The notes under the pieces are model-generated. The model ran no database searches. It was not told the origin of the DNA and worked only from the letters and a program-made list of their open reading frames with translations. Below, one piece after another: positions 29,444 to 40,131 of a stretch of 64,000 nucleotides of DNA (its first letter is position 1; every line of letters starts with the position of its first letter). Made by a program: the position numbers and the translations under genes. The stretch comes from Undibacterium sp. 5I1 (GTDB lineage Bacteria; Pseudomonadota; Gammaproteobacteria; Burkholderiales; Burkholderiaceae_D). The stretch spans positions 3,286,001-3,350,000 of the forward strand of contig NZ_JAVIWI010000001.1 of NCBI RefSeq assembly GCF_034314085.1. The letters run 5' to 3'.

Positions 29444-30394
29444 CTATTTATTCGGTACTCTGACAAATCCATTTACATCCAGAAACTCACTTACAAGTGG
29501 CTCCCAAATTTTGATCCCTGCTGCAAACAAACTATGTCCATCTTTACCGAAAGACGGCAGTAATTTGTAGTCTGCTTTACCACCCGCTTTAACAAAAGCA
29601 GCATGCCATGCCCGGCTGTATGTTGGGCTAAAATACTGATCGTTTTCGGTATATATCCATAGCATGGGTGCTTTGCTTGTCTCGCCAAAACTGGCATACA
29701 TTTTTTCTAACTTATAACCCTCACAAGGCTCGCCTGGGTGAGTTACCGGATCACCGCCAGAGCCACCTGCAAAATTAATCGCTGCAATCAGACCACTTGG
29801 ATTTTTTGCTACTGTTGCGACCGTGCTATAGCCGCCAACCGACTGCCCTACAATTAGCACGAGACTTGAATCAACATAGCTTTGCTTTTTTGCGTAGGCC
29901 AATACTTCCAGAATTTCTGCACTTGCGGCCTCGGCCATCGGAGCATAATTTTTACGATTACAAGAACCGCTTTCTTCAGGGTCTGGACTGACTCCCATTT
30001 CGCCATAACCGATCCGGGTTGGCACAAATACAGCAAAGCCTCGTTGTACAAAATAGCGTACTTGTTGGGTATAGCGGAACCGTGGCGGCTCCGCGCGATT
30101 AGTCCCGCTACGACCATGATTTAAAATCAAAATCGGGAACGGGCCATCACCATCCGGCTTGAATTGTGTGATGACGACTTTGCCAGTAATCTGACGATTA
30201 AACATATCTCTGACTGCGATATCCATGCTGGTCACAGACTCGTTTAACTCTTTAGATAGCTTTAGCGCTGACGCTGAACTTGCTACGCCAGACGCGATTG
30301 GGGCAGACATATCTGGCTCGCCAGACTGAGCATATACAGACATACTCACCGTAGCAAGCAAGGTAAATTGCATTCGATTCAGACAAAGAGTCAT
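29444..30394 (-). CDS. Secreted alpha/beta hydrolase
   Basis: This 316-residue protein has a signal peptide ending near AQSGE (about residue 24). It belongs to the alpha/beta-hydrolase fold, close to dienelactone-hydrolase/prolyl-oligopeptidase types. The nucleophile elbow is VGQSVGGYS (GxSxG). The oxyanion region is ILNHGRSGT, and the acid and histidine are probably in YTENDQYF and GKDGHSLF. A Ser/Ala-rich segment follows the signal peptide. The substrate is unknown. It is odd to find an exported hydrolase between two cytoplasmic leucine-pathway genes, with gaps of only 8-10 bases on each side. Confidence 0.8.
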   Translation of the reverse strand: MTLCLNRMQFTLLATVSMSVYAQSGEPDMSAPIASGVASSASALKLSKELNESVTSMDIAVRDMFNRQITGKVVITQFKPDGDGPFPILILNHGRSGTNRAEPPRFRYTQQVRYFVQRGFAVFVPTRIGYGEMGVSPDPEESGSCNRKNYAPMAEAASAEILEVLAYAKKQSYVDSSLVLIVGQSVGGYSTVATVAKNPSGLIAAINFAGGSGGDPVTHPGEPCEGYKLEKMYASFGETSKAPMLWIYTENDQYFSPTYSRAWHAAFVKAGGKADYKLLPSFGKDGHSLFAAGIKIWEPLVSEFLDVNGFVRVPNK

Positions 30395-30402
30395 CGCGGC
30401 AC

Positions 30403-32025
30403 CTACATCCTAAACAAACCAAACTTCACATCCGGTATCGGCGCATTCAACGCTGCTGACAATCCCAATCCAAGCACCATACGCGTATCTGCCGGATCAA
30501 TCACGCCGTCATCCCACAAGCGGGCGGAGGCGAAATAGGGGTGGCCCTGATGCTCATATTGGTCTTTGATCGGTTGCTTAAAGGCGTCCTCTTCTTCCGA
30601 AGTCCACGTGCCGCCTTTGGCTTCGATGCCGTCGCGCTTAACGGTCGCCAGTACGCTGGCTGCTTGTTCGCCGCCCATGACGGAGATACGTGCATTTGGC
30701 CACATCCACATAAAGCGCGGAGAGAAAGCGCGACCACACATGCCGTAGTTACCGGCACCAAAACTGCCGCCGATAATGACGGTAAATTTTGGTACATTGG
30801 CAGTGGCGACAGCGGTAACCATCTTTGCGCCGTTGCGGGCGATACCTTCGTTTTCATATTTGCGACCGACCATGAAGCCGGTGATATTTTGCAAAAATAC
30901 TAGCGGGATTTTGCGCTGACAGCATAGCTCAATAAAATGCGTTCCCTTTAATGCAGATTCAGAAAACAGAATACCGTTGTTCGCAATAATACCTACCGGC
31001 ATGCCGTGGATATGTGCAAAGCCGCAGACTAAGGTAGTGCCATAACGCGCCTTGAATTCATCGAAATGGCTACCATCGACTACACGCGCAATCACTTCAC
31101 GCACATCAAATGGTTTGCGGGTATCTACCGGTATGACGCCATATAATTCTTGCGGGGGGAATTTCGGCTCTTCTACTTCTTTTAATACGACGCTAGCTGG
31201 CTTCTGACGATTTAAGTTAGAGACGATGGTGCGCGCCATTGATAGCGCATGAGTATCGTTTTGTGCCAGATGATCGACCACACCGGAAAGACGTGTGTGG
31301 ACGTCACCGCCACCAAGATCTTCGGCGCTGACGACTTCACCGGTAGCGGCTTTGACTAGCGGTGGACCACCCAGAAAAATCGTCCCTTGATTTTTGACGA
31401 TAATCGATTCGTCACTCATCGCCGGCACATAAGCGCCGCCAGCGGTACACGAGCCCATGACCACCGCGATTTGCGGTATACCTTTGGCCGACATGGTTGC
31501 CTGATTGAAGAAAATGCGACCGAAATGATCCCGATCAGGGAATACATCATCCTGATTTGGCAAGTTAGCGCCGCCACTGTCCACCAGATAAATACATGGC
31601 AAATTATTTTGCTCGGCAATTTCTTGTGCGCGCAGATGTTTTTTGACCGTCAACGGATAATAAGTCCCGCCCTTCACCGTCGCGTCGTTACAGACAATCA
31701 CACATTCTTGCCCTGCTACGCGACCGATACCGGTAATTACACCGGCGGACGGAGCGGCGTCGGCACCGCTCTTTTCTTTGTACATATCGTAGGCGGCAAG
31801 TTGTGAGAACTCTAGAAATGGCGTACCTGCATCCAATAACATTTGCACCCGATCACGTGGCAACAACTTACCGCGTGCCAGATGTTTTTTGCGTGCTTCA
31901 TCACCGCCACCGAGAGCGATCTTAGCTACTTTTTCTTTGAGGTCATCGACCACTCGCTGCATAGCAGCAGCGTTGGCTTTGAAGTCTTCGGAGCGGCTAT
32001 TCAGTTTGGAATCTAAGGTCGTCAT
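30403..32025 (-). CDS. mccB: Methylcrotonyl-CoA carboxylase, carboxyltransferase beta subunit
   Basis: This 540-residue carboxyltransferase moves CO2 from biotin (on MccA) to 3-methylcrotonyl-CoA. It has two crotonase-fold halves. Recognisable segments are [20 protein letters not shown] near the N-terminus, [39 protein letters not shown] and [15 protein letters not shown], which together match the MCC beta family better than propionyl-CoA carboxylase. The start overlaps the ychJ stop by four bases. The alpha subunit gene lies about 7 kb further on, beyond the bio genes. The symbol liuB is also used. Confidence 0.95.
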   Translation of the reverse strand: MTTLDSKLNSRSEDFKANAAAMQRVVDDLKEKVAKIALGGGDEARKKHLARGKLLPRDRVQMLLDAGTPFLEFSQLAAYDMYKEKSGADAAPSAGVITGIGRVAGQECVIVCNDATVKGGTYYPLTVKKHLRAQEIAEQNNLPCIYLVDSGGANLPNQDDVFPDRDHFGRIFFNQATMSAKGIPQIAVVMGSCTAGGAYVPAMSDESIIVKNQGTIFLGGPPLVKAATGEVVSAEDLGGGDVHTRLSGVVDHLAQNDTHALSMARTIVSNLNRQKPASVVLKEVEEPKFPPQELYGVIPVDTRKPFDVREVIARVVDGSHFDEFKARYGTTLVCGFAHIHGMPVGIIANNGILFSESALKGTHFIELCCQRKIPLVFLQNITGFMVGRKYENEGIARNGAKMVTAVATANVPKFTVIIGGSFGAGNYGMCGRAFSPRFMWMWPNARISVMGGEQAASVLATVKRDGIEAKGGTWTSEEEDAFKQPIKDQYEHQGHPYFASARLWDDGVIDPADTRMVLGLGLSAALNAPIPDVKFGLFRM

Positions 32026-32435
32026 TTGTCTTTTCTCTTCTTATCGTCTTTGGTCGGAAAGCTACCATCTACATAAAACCATTTACCATCTTCTTGTAAA
32101 AAACGGCTTAGCTCATGCAGGCGATGTGCTCGCCCGCCAATTTTGTAACGTGCTACAAATTCTACTAACGCGCTGTCCGTCTTACCTGTATCAAGCGAGT
32201 AATTTTTAACTTCTAAACCCAACCATTGAGTTGGCTCATCATGCACGATTTTTTCTGCCGGACAAGTGCGAACATCCCAAGTCGCACGCAGATAAGCCTC
32301 ATCTCCCAAGGTATAGGCGGTATAGCGGGAGCGCATCAAGACCTCTGCATTAGACGCGATAACGCTACCGCTTAAATAGGGGGCACAACACTGGCTAAAC
32401 TGTTTTCCTGAATCACAGGGACACAACTTTGTCAT
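32022..32435 (-). CDS. ychJ: YchJ family SEC-C motif protein
   Basis: This 137-residue protein has an N-terminal SEC-C zinc-binding motif, [13 protein letters not shown] (residues 5-17), followed by the NTF2-like YchJ domain ([18 protein letters not shown]; later [13 protein letters not shown]). The function of the UPF0225/YchJ family is unknown. The tail is Lys/Asp-rich. Its stop overlaps the mccB start by four bases (ATGA), so it heads the mccB-hydrolase-liuC-DUF1569 coupled run. That may be simply positional. Confidence 0.88.
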   Translation of the reverse strand: MTKLCPCDSGKQFSQCCAPYLSGSVIASNAEVLMRSRYTAYTLGDEAYLRATWDVRTCPAEKIVHDEPTQWLGLEVKNYSLDTGKTDSALVEFVARYKIGGRAHRLHELSRFLQEDGKWFYVDGSFPTKDDKKRKDK

Positions 32436-32527
32436 ACCGGTTTATTTGCTTTCACTATGTCTTTCAATTTTTTCTCTTCCGACCAAACAGCGGTTTATTC
32501 ATTCTGCCGCTTGCGGGAGAGTGAACT

Positions 32528-33664
32528 TTAACCATGCGCTAACGCACGTCCAATCAGGATTTTTTGGATATCTGAAGTGCCTTCATAGATTTGGCAAACC
32601 CGCACATCACGGTAAATCCGCTCGACGGGAAAATCGCTGACGTAGCCATAACCACCGTGCACTTGTATCGCATCGGAGCAGACTTTTTCTGCCATTTCAG
32701 ATGCAAACAATTTCGCCATTGCCGCCTCTTTCAGACAAGGCTTGCCTGCGTCTTTTAAACTGGCGGCATGCCAAATCAGTTGACGGGCAGCTTCGATCTG
32801 GGTCGCCATATCGGCCAGTTTGAACTGTACCGATTGATGATCAAAAATCGCTTTACCAAAACTGGTACGGTCTTTGGCATACGCCAGAGCAGCCTCAAAT
32901 GCAGCGCGTGCCATACCCACTGATTGCGAGGCAATCCCGATACGTCCGCCCTCTAAACCGGATAAGGCAATTTTGTAACCCATGCCTTCTTCGCCAATCA
33001 AATTCTCAGCTGGAATACGACAATTTTCAAATAAAATTTGCGCCGTATCGGAAGAGTGCTGCCCCATTTTTTGTTCCAGACTGGCGACGATATAACCCGG
33101 TGTATTAGTTGGCACCCAAAAAGCGCTGATACCTTTTTTACCTGCAGCTTTGTCCGTAACTGCCATGACAATGGCGACGTCCGCATGTTTGCCACTGGTG
33201 ATGAATTGCTTGACACCGTTCAATACGTATTCGTTGCCTTCTTTCTTCGCTGTAGTACGAAGATCGGCAGCATCGCTGCCTGCATGCGGCTCGGTCAGAC
33301 AGAAAGCACCAAGCATCTTGCCACTGGCCAGCGGTCGCAGCCATTGCTCTTTTTGGGCATCGTTCGCATACATCATTGCGATGCTGCACACGGGACAATT
33401 GTTGACCGATACCACGGTAGAAGTTCCACCGTCACCGGCGGCAATTTCTTCCAGTACCAGCGCCAGAGACAGATAATCCATACCGGCACCGCCAAGCTCT
33501 TCCGGCACGGCGACACCATAAGCACCCATCTGCGCTAGTTCTTTTAATTCTGCGGCAGGGAAGTGGTGCTCTTTATCCCAACGCGCCGCGTTGGGCACTA
33601 ATTTTTCCTGAGCAAAGGCGCGAATAGCATCGCGTATCATTTCGTGTTCTGGCGTTAATAACAT
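32528..33664 (-). CDS. Acyl-CoA dehydrogenase, short-chain type
   Basis: This FAD flavoprotein has 378 residues and the standard acyl-CoA dehydrogenase layout: an N-terminal helical domain, a beta domain with AFCLTEPHAGSDA, and a C-terminal helical domain. The catalytic base is E361 in IYEGTSDIQ, the position used by short- and medium-chain enzymes and not by isovaleryl-CoA dehydrogenase. This distinguishes it from the ivd gene at 38844. It may act on butyryl-CoA or a branched short-chain acyl-CoA. Neighbours suggest co-expression with the leucine genes. Confidence 0.92.
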   Translation of the reverse strand: MLLTPEHEMIRDAIRAFAQEKLVPNAARWDKEHHFPAAELKELAQMGAYGVAVPEELGGAGMDYLSLALVLEEIAAGDGGTSTVVSVNNCPVCSIAMMYANDAQKEQWLRPLASGKMLGAFCLTEPHAGSDAADLRTTAKKEGNEYVLNGVKQFITSGKHADVAIVMAVTDKAAGKKGISAFWVPTNTPGYIVASLEQKMGQHSSDTAQILFENCRIPAENLIGEEGMGYKIALSGLEGGRIGIASQSVGMARAAFEAALAYAKDRTSFGKAIFDHQSVQFKLADMATQIEAARQLIWHAASLKDAGKPCLKEAAMAKLFASEMAEKVCSDAIQVHGGYGYVSDFPVERIYRDVRVCQIYEGTSDIQKILIGRALAHG

Positions 33665-33722
33665 GCTTAGTCTCGTGATTTTTATGGATTGCTAATGACT
33701 TACTAACTTATTTACCCGCTTG

Positions 33723-34391
33723 CTACCAGCTTATACCCGTGCCGTCGTAATTAAAGAACTGCCCATTATCTTTTGCGGTAAAAGCAGCCAGACTAGCGCG
33801 TATGCCGCTGGCACTTTGTTCCACCGTGATATCTGCACCAGCACCACCCATATCAGTTTGTACCCAACCTGGATGGAAGGCAACGCAGACAACATGTTTT
33901 GCTTCCAGCGAGACATCTTTTAACACTGAATTGAGAGCGGCTTTACTAGCGCGATACAACCATCCGCTGGAACTCTCACGCAAGCTGATTGATCCCATAC
34001 GTGACGAAATCACTGCCAGCTTACCTTTGGTGTTTTCTACGAGAGGCAACACCATCGGTAAGATACGCATCGCAGCCAGAACGTTGGTATGCATGACCTC
34101 GTCAAAATGATTTTCATCCGGTGAAGTTAAGCCAGAAATACGTGGCCCGTAGACACCGGCATTCAAAATTGCGACATCAATTTTTTCGTCATCCAGCCGC
34201 CAGCCTAATCCCGCGCAATCGTTGAGATTGGTGACATCCAGCGGTAAAGCCTCACATCCCGCCGCTTGTAACGTCGCCAGATCTTCCGGTTTGCGAGCAG
34301 TGGCGATGACGCGCCACCCGGCAGCTTTGTATTGCTTTGCCAGTTCGTGGCCGATACCGCGAGAGGCACCGAGAATTAAGGCTGTTGGCAT
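33723..34391 (-). CDS. SDR family oxidoreductase
   Basis: This 222-residue short-chain dehydrogenase has the cofactor motif GASRGIG (about residues 8-14), the structural motif LNAG, a catalytic serine in VISSRMGSI and the active-site YRASK. It is of the classical SDR type without a long C-terminal extension. Substrate and cofactor preference cannot be read from sequence. It lies between the thiolase and acyl-CoA dehydrogenase genes, with about 60-base gaps, and is probably transcribed with them. Confidence 0.88.
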   Translation of the reverse strand: MPTALILGASRGIGHELAKQYKAAGWRVIATARKPEDLATLQAAGCEALPLDVTNLNDCAGLGWRLDDEKIDVAILNAGVYGPRISGLTSPDENHFDEVMHTNVLAAMRILPMVLPLVENTKGKLAVISSRMGSISLRESSSGWLYRASKAALNSVLKDVSLEAKHVVCVAFHPGWVQTDMGGAGADITVEQSASGIRASLAAFTAKDNGQFFNYDGTGISW

Positions 34392-34451
34392 TATTTTTCC
34401 GAAGATAGAAGATAAAAATTGAGTTTGTTGATCGGGTGCGCTGAGTACTAT

Positions 34452-35633
34452 TTAAACCAGCTCAATTGCCATCGCAGTACCTTCACCGCCGCCAATACAT
34501 AGTGAAGCGACACCACGTTTTTTACCTTGTTTTTTCAACGCACCGATCAAAGTGATAATGATACGGGCACCTGATGCGCCAATAGGATGACCCAGTGCAC
34601 AAGCACCGCCGTGAACATTAATCTTGTCATGAGAAATGCCGAGGTCTTTCATCGCCGCCATTGGCACTGCTGCGAAGGCTTCATTGATCTCAAATAAATC
34701 GACATCGGCAGTTGTCCAACCAATTTTTTTATACAGCTTTTCTATCGCGCCGATGGGTGCTGTGGTGAACCAACCTGGTTCTTGCGCATGGCTGGCGTGA
34801 CCGAGGATTTTAGCGATCGGTGTCAAGCCGAGTTCTTTGGCTTTAGACTCACGCATCAAGACCAGTGCAGCGGCACCGTCGTTGATCGATGAAGAGGATG
34901 CAGCAGTGATCGTGCCGTCTTTTTTAAACGCTGGCTTTAATGCCGGAATTTTATCGAGCTTGGCTTTGAGCGGACCTTCATCTTTGTCGATAACGACATC
35001 ACCACTGCGGCCAGATACCGTCACAGGAGCGATTTCCCATGCAAAAGAACCATCGGCAGTCGCTGCTTGTGCGCGCTTGACAGAGGCGATTGCAAACGCA
35101 TCTTGCTCTTCGCGGCTGAACTGGTATTTGGCTGAGCAATCCTCGGCAAAAGTGCCCATTGATCTGCCTTTGTCGTATGCATCTTCCAGACCATCCAGCA
35201 TCATGTGGTCGTACATCATGCCGTGACCGATACGATAACCGCCACGCGCTTTTGGAATCAGATACGGTGCGTTGGTCATCGATTCCATACCGCCGCTGAC
35301 CATGACTTCATTGCTGCCCGCAAGAATGGAGTCAAACGCCATCATGGTTGCCTTCATCGCAGAGCCACACATTTTTGATAAGGTAACCGCACCGGTAGAC
35401 ATGGGCAAACCAGCAGCCAATGCAGCTTGGCGCGCTGGCGCCTGACCTTGACCTGCCATCAGACAGTTACCGAACAAAACTTCTTCAATCAGTTCTGGTT
35501 TAACACCAGAGCGCTCGACTGCCGCCTTGATCGCTACTGCACCTAATTGACTAGCGGTGACAGAAGAAAAATCGCCCTGAAATGCACCCATAGGTGTGCG
35601 TGCGGCGCCGACGATAACGATAGGATCATTCAT
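34452..35633 (-). CDS. Acetyl-CoA acetyltransferase (thiolase)
   Basis: This 393-residue class II biosynthetic-type thiolase interconverts two acetyl-CoA and acetoacetyl-CoA. The nucleophilic cysteine lies in SKMCGSAMKA (about residue 89). NEAFA, the histidine in GHPIGASG and the second cysteine in CIGGGEG complete the active site. Next to the leucine-pathway genes it would split acetoacetyl-CoA formed from acetoacetate. No acetoacetate CoA-transferase or synthetase is in the window to make that link. It could equally serve polyhydroxybutyrate synthesis. Confidence 0.94.
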   Translation of the reverse strand: MNDPIVIVGAARTPMGAFQGDFSSVTASQLGAVAIKAAVERSGVKPELIEEVLFGNCLMAGQGQAPARQAALAAGLPMSTGAVTLSKMCGSAMKATMMAFDSILAGSNEVMVSGGMESMTNAPYLIPKARGGYRIGHGMMYDHMMLDGLEDAYDKGRSMGTFAEDCSAKYQFSREEQDAFAIASVKRAQAATADGSFAWEIAPVTVSGRSGDVVIDKDEGPLKAKLDKIPALKPAFKKDGTITAASSSSINDGAAALVLMRESKAKELGLTPIAKILGHASHAQEPGWFTTAPIGAIEKLYKKIGWTTADVDLFEINEAFAAVPMAAMKDLGISHDKINVHGGACALGHPIGASGARIIITLIGALKKQGKKRGVASLCIGGGEGTAMAIELV

Positions 35634-35682
35634 GTGATATCTCCAAAAAATTGTTTGTAAAGATGAAGCGAACTTTTGTGAA

Positions 35683-37497
35683 TTATTTTTGCGAACTCTG
35701 TGTTTTCAACTCATTTAACTGATGCAGTTGAGTTTGATGGCTGAAGCGTACTTCTTGCGGATAAGGGAAAACATCATCCACTTTGCCCGCCATAATGCGT
35801 AGCTTGCGCGTTTGCCAGTAATCTGCTGTCAGTAAATCGGCATGATGCTTCATAAAATACTGCCGCACCTTGGGGTTGCCCAATAAGAAAGGGCCGAACT
35901 GTTCTGGGAATACATCATTTTTTGCGACTGGATACCATGGCTCCGACGCCATCTCGTCTTCTTCATTACGCGCTTGCGGAATCACGCGAAAATTACAATC
36001 GCTAACGTATTCAATCTCATCATAATCATAGAACACGACACGGCTATGGCGCGTCACGCCAAAGTTTTTATACAGCATATCGCCAGGGAAAATGTTTGCC
36101 GCGACTAGCTCTTTAATGGCGTTGCCGTATTCAAAAATACCGTGCTCAATGGCCGCATCATCGCCGCTTTTCTCTGCTTCGCCCAAGAAAATATTTAAGG
36201 GCACCATCCGTCTTTCGATATACAGATGTTTGATGATGATTTCGTCGTCCTCTTCCTCTACGATGGAGGGCGCATATTGCTTGATTTCTGCCAGCAACTC
36301 TTCAGAAAAACGGGCTCGTGGAAACGCGACATCCGAGTATTCCAGCGTGTCTGCCATACGTCCAACGCGATCATGATTTTTGACCAGCTGGTATTTTTCT
36401 TTGATCAGCGCTTTGGTGGTTTCTTTCGGTGGCGGGAAGCTATCTTTTATCAGCTTGAACACATACGGGAACGACGGCAAAGCAAACACCAGCATCACTA
36501 GACCGCGGATACCGGGTGCGGCTTCGATGCGGTCTGAAGAGTATTTGAGGTGATGCAAAAAGTCACGGTAGAACAAATTTTTGCCATGCTTTTGTAAACC
36601 CAGTATCGTGTAAATTTCGCTACGCGGCTTCTTCGGCAAAATGCTGCGGATGAACTGCACATAGGCCGATGGCACCAGCATGTCCACCATGAAATAAGCA
36701 CGGGTGAACGAGAACAAAATCGTGATCTGTATCGTGTCAAACAGAATGGTATCAAGCACCAATTCACCCTTACGATTGTGCAGAATCGGAATGATAAAAG
36801 GTGATTCTTTATTCCCGTTAATCCGTTTGCCGACGATGTAAGCTCCCTTATTGCGGAAGAACAAATTCGCCAGTACCTGGATCTGATGATTTGGCTCTAA
36901 TTTATCGCTTTCTAGCAGCACTTTTAAACGCTCAGCGACGAACTCTACATCCCTGTCCAAATCCGCAAAACTGGCTTTGAGCTGGAAATTAGTGATGATA
37001 CGTTTGAGTGTGTAATGCAAGCCATCTTTGGCGGGGTAATACACGCGATAAGTTGGTGGCGTGTCTTTGTTCTCGATGTATTCGGTAGAAACTGCAGGGC
37101 GTACAAAAATAAAATCATTATGGAAGTAATTCCGGTGCAGCATCTTGGTACAGACCGTATTGAAAAATGTCTCTGCCAGTTCCGGTTGCAAATGGTCGAT
37201 CAGCAAACCCATGTAATGCAGCTTCACTTCGCGCCAGACCTGATCTGTCAGGTCCTCTTGCTCGTACTCGTCTTCCAGCGTTTGTACACATTCTTTCACG
37301 CGTTTGTCGTAATAGCCGATCCGTTCACGCGCTGCATTTTGTGCGGCCTTCCAGTTGCCGGTTTCAAAATCACTTTTTGCAGTCTGGCTGGAGGCGCGGA
37401 ACAAACGGTAATGTTTGTCGAAGCCATCCATGATCGTACGCGCAATATCGAACGCGATCTGAGAGGACAACAATTTAGGGAAGGCGACTTGGGGCAT
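35683..37497 (-). CDS. aceK: Isocitrate dehydrogenase kinase/phosphatase
   Basis: This bifunctional enzyme phosphorylates and dephosphorylates isocitrate dehydrogenase, setting the split between the TCA cycle and the glyoxylate shunt. The 604 residues are the usual length. Diagnostic segments include [20 protein letters not shown] (nucleotide-binding region), RMVPLNIFL and [16 protein letters not shown], which holds the metal-binding acidic residues. It normally sits with aceBA. Here it lies 49 bases before the thiolase gene in a leucine-degradation region, with no aceA or aceB in view. Confidence 0.96.
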   Translation of the reverse strand: MPQVAFPKLLSSQIAFDIARTIMDGFDKHYRLFRASSQTAKSDFETGNWKAAQNAARERIGYYDKRVKECVQTLEDEYEQEDLTDQVWREVKLHYMGLLIDHLQPELAETFFNTVCTKMLHRNYFHNDFIFVRPAVSTEYIENKDTPPTYRVYYPAKDGLHYTLKRIITNFQLKASFADLDRDVEFVAERLKVLLESDKLEPNHQIQVLANLFFRNKGAYIVGKRINGNKESPFIIPILHNRKGELVLDTILFDTIQITILFSFTRAYFMVDMLVPSAYVQFIRSILPKKPRSEIYTILGLQKHGKNLFYRDFLHHLKYSSDRIEAAPGIRGLVMLVFALPSFPYVFKLIKDSFPPPKETTKALIKEKYQLVKNHDRVGRMADTLEYSDVAFPRARFSEELLAEIKQYAPSIVEEEDDEIIIKHLYIERRMVPLNIFLGEAEKSGDDAAIEHGIFEYGNAIKELVAANIFPGDMLYKNFGVTRHSRVVFYDYDEIEYVSDCNFRVIPQARNEEDEMASEPWYPVAKNDVFPEQFGPFLLGNPKVRQYFMKHHADLLTADYWQTRKLRIMAGKVDDVFPYPQEVRFSHQTQLHQLNELKTQSSQK

Positions 37498-37593
37498 AGT
37501 GTCTTAGTGTCGGGGCAATTTTGGTACGGATTTAGCTTCGGATTTAGCCTTAACAGCGGCGGCAGAATTCAAAAGTTTCATATTCGCTCTGGG

Positions 37594-38562
37594 TTACAAA
37601 CTCGGCTGCAAACTAGACTGCAGTTTGATCAGGTTCGCCAAGTCTACCCCCATACCACCGCAGACGACGATCAAGGGTCGCTGATATTGCGCCAAGATCG
37701 CAAGCTCTTGATACGCTACGGCCAAAGCAGCGCCACAAGCAGGCTCCACCAAAGTACGCATATCGTCAGCAAAACTCAGGCACGCCTGTATCGCCTGTGC
37801 GTCGCTGACAGTGACCGCATGGATCTGATGGGTTTGAGTATGATCAAAAGCCTGCTGCGCTACCCGTCGCGCACCCAATGTGCTGGCAATGGAGGTAATC
37901 GCAGGCAAGGTCACCAGCTCATCCGCCTGCACTGCTGCATGTAACGATGCGGCGCCCTCAGTTTCTACTGCAATCACCGGAATATTCGCTGCGCCATTGC
38001 GTTGCAAACCCTGCACGATGCCGCTGAGTAAGCCACCACCGCCGACCGAGCAAATCACCACATCAAAATCATGTCCTGCCTGCACTACTTCATCAATGAG
38101 CGTGGCATTGCCATCCCAGATATCAGGGTGATCAAACGGCGGGATATACACTGCATTCGGGTCCTGGCACAGCTTAAGCGCGAGTTGATTTGCCTCGTCC
38201 CATTGCGTGCCTTCGACAATCAGTTCCGCACCGATTGCGCGAATTGCCTCACGCACATTCTCGGGTGTCGAGTGTGGGACGACGATGGTGGTGCGTACTG
38301 CCAGGGCGGCGCCCGCCACAGCAGCGGCAAATCCGGCGTTGCCGCCGGACGGACAAACCAGATGCGTCGCGCCATTGGCGACCGCGCGCTGGCACATCAA
38401 ACCAATCCCGCGCAGCTTGAATGAGCCCGAAGGCTGCGTGTTTTCCATCTTCAGCCAGACTGCTTTACGTAACTGCGCCGACAACTTGCGATGCTGTAGC
38501 AATGGTGTCTGGATGTGTAGAGTAGCTGGCAAAGTAGTTAACATGGCAAGTGAGCTATTCAT
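37594..38562 (-). CDS. Serine/threonine dehydratase-like PLP enzyme
   Basis: This fold-type II PLP enzyme has the cofactor lysine K49 in SGSFKLRG and the phosphate-binding loop SGGNAGFAAA. A Gly-rich segment, SVGGGGLLSG, also contacts the cofactor. It resembles catabolic L-serine/L-threonine dehydratases (2-oxoacid plus ammonia products). The 322-residue length, without an ACT domain, argues against allosteric biosynthetic IlvA. I start it at ATG 38562; the frame runs open to 38670, but that extension enters repeat copy 3. No strong ribosome site is seen at either position. Confidence 0.82.
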   Translation of the reverse strand: MNSSLAMLTTLPATLHIQTPLLQHRKLSAQLRKAVWLKMENTQPSGSFKLRGIGLMCQRAVANGATHLVCPSGGNAGFAAAVAGAALAVRTTIVVPHSTPENVREAIRAIGAELIVEGTQWDEANQLALKLCQDPNAVYIPPFDHPDIWDGNATLIDEVVQAGHDFDVVICSVGGGGLLSGIVQGLQRNGAANIPVIAVETEGAASLHAAVQADELVTLPAITSIASTLGARRVAQQAFDHTQTHQIHAVTVSDAQAIQACLSFADDMRTLVEPACGAALAVAYQELAILAQYQRPLIVVCGGMGVDLANLIKLQSSLQPSL

Positions 38563-38656
38563 CGAAGCTGGTTGGCGAATGATTGAAGCATGAGAAAAAG
38601 ACCGGATTATTGCGCTAACGTAAAAAGTTGATTCTGCAAAAGTATCGACATATTTT

Positions 38657-38746
38657 AATATACTCCCCAATATATTTTATAAATATGCCTTATTGTCCAT
38701 TGATTCTAAGGACAACTTAAATATACCTACTGGGAGTATCTTTTAA
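38657..38746 (+). repeat. Nested palindromic element, copy 3
   Basis: Left end AATATACTCCCC, then GCCTTATTGTCCA and AAGGACAACTT forming an inner hairpin, then AAATATACCTACTGGGAGTAT. It is well preserved and lies between the dehydratase gene and liuA. Confidence 0.75.
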
Positions 38747-38843
38747 TTCGACATCAACACACTGGCAAAACCGGTACAAATACCCCATCCATCTTGCCAG
38801 CGCACATCTGCTTCCCCGCCTTATTTCAAGGACGGATAATCCC

Positions 38844-40028
38844 TTACTTCGTCTCTGCAAACAACTCTCGACCGATCAACATACGACGGATTTCGCTGGT
38901 GCCTGCGCCGATTTCATACAGCTTCGCATCACGCCATAAACGTCCGACGGGATATTCATTGATGTAACCGTTGCCGCCCAGAGTCTGAATCGCTTCGCCC
39001 GCCATCCAGGTGGCTTTTTCTGCGGAGTACAAAATCGCGCCAGCGGCATCTTTGCGCATCGCACGCACCGCCTCTGGTGTTTTGGCTCGGTCGCAGGCCT
39101 GACCAACGGCATACACATAGGCTTTGCAAGCCATCATGGTGGAATACATATCCGCCAGTTTGCCCTGCATTAACTGGAATTCGCCGATAGGCTGACCGAA
39201 TTGTTTGCGGTCATGCACATACGGCACAACGGCATCCATACAGGCTTGCATGATTCCGAGCGGACCACCGGACAATACGGCGCGCTCAAAATCCAGACCT
39301 GACATCAATACGTTGACACCTTTGCCCAGACCGCCAAGGACGTTTTCTGCTGGCACTTCGCAATCTTGGAATACCAGCTCACCCGTGTGGGAGCCGCGCA
39401 TGCCGAGTTTGTCGAGTTTTTGCGCGATGCTAAAACCTTTAAAACCTTTTTCGATCAGGAAAGCGGTCATGCCGCGTGGACCCGCCTCCAGATCATTCTT
39501 GGCGTACACCACCAACGTATCCGCATCGGGGCCATTCGTAATCCACATTTTGGTGCCATTCAATACCCAGCGATCGCCTTTAAAATCAGCACGTAATTTC
39601 ATGCTGACGACGTCTGATCCTGCATTGGGTTCGGACATAGCCAATGCACCAATATGCTCACCAGAAATCAGTTTTGGAAGGTATTTAGCTTTTTGCTCAG
39701 GTGATCCGTTGCGATTGATCTGGTTGATACACAGATTAGAATGCGCGCCGTAAGACAAGCCGACGGAAGCAGAGGCGCGGGAAATTTCTTCCATCGCGAT
39801 GATGTGCGCCAGATAACCCATATTGGCGCCGCCGTATTCTTCTGAAACGGTCATACCATGCACACCTAGATCGCCCAGTTTGCGCCATAAATCCATAGGG
39901 AACTGGTCACTGCGGTCAATCTCAGCCGCGCGCGGTGCGATTTCTGCCTCCGCAAATTGCTGGATTGCTTCACGCAAGGCGGCGATGTCTTCGCCATGAT
40001 CAAACGTTAAACCTGGGAGATGCAGCAT
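38844..40028 (-). CDS. liuA: Isovaleryl-CoA dehydrogenase
   Basis: This FAD enzyme oxidises isovaleryl-CoA to 3-methylcrotonyl-CoA, the first committed step after leucine transamination and decarboxylation. The 394 residues have the catalytic glutamate E248 in [12 protein letters not shown], the position used by isovaleryl-CoA dehydrogenases. The usual short-chain site reads [12 protein letters not shown], lacking the YEGTS pattern. The start has GAGG five bases upstream. The gene lies about 100 bases downstream of a LiuR-like palindrome. The symbol ivd is also used. Confidence 0.95.
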   Translation of the reverse strand: MLHLPGLTFDHGEDIAALREAIQQFAEAEIAPRAAEIDRSDQFPMDLWRKLGDLGVHGMTVSEEYGGANMGYLAHIIAMEEISRASASVGLSYGAHSNLCINQINRNGSPEQKAKYLPKLISGEHIGALAMSEPNAGSDVVSMKLRADFKGDRWVLNGTKMWITNGPDADTLVVYAKNDLEAGPRGMTAFLIEKGFKGFSIAQKLDKLGMRGSHTGELVFQDCEVPAENVLGGLGKGVNVLMSGLDFERAVLSGGPLGIMQACMDAVVPYVHDRKQFGQPIGEFQLMQGKLADMYSTMMACKAYVYAVGQACDRAKTPEAVRAMRKDAAGAILYSAEKATWMAGEAIQTLGGNGYINEYPVGRLWRDAKLYEIGAGTSEIRRMLIGRELFAETK

Positions 40029-40131
40029 GTCGTCCTCACTTTTTTATGTTGAATGTGTTACCAGATAATGATTATCGCAGCGAAATTCTATACAAACTCG
40101 ATGGAAATGCAGCCAAAAATCATACTTCAAA

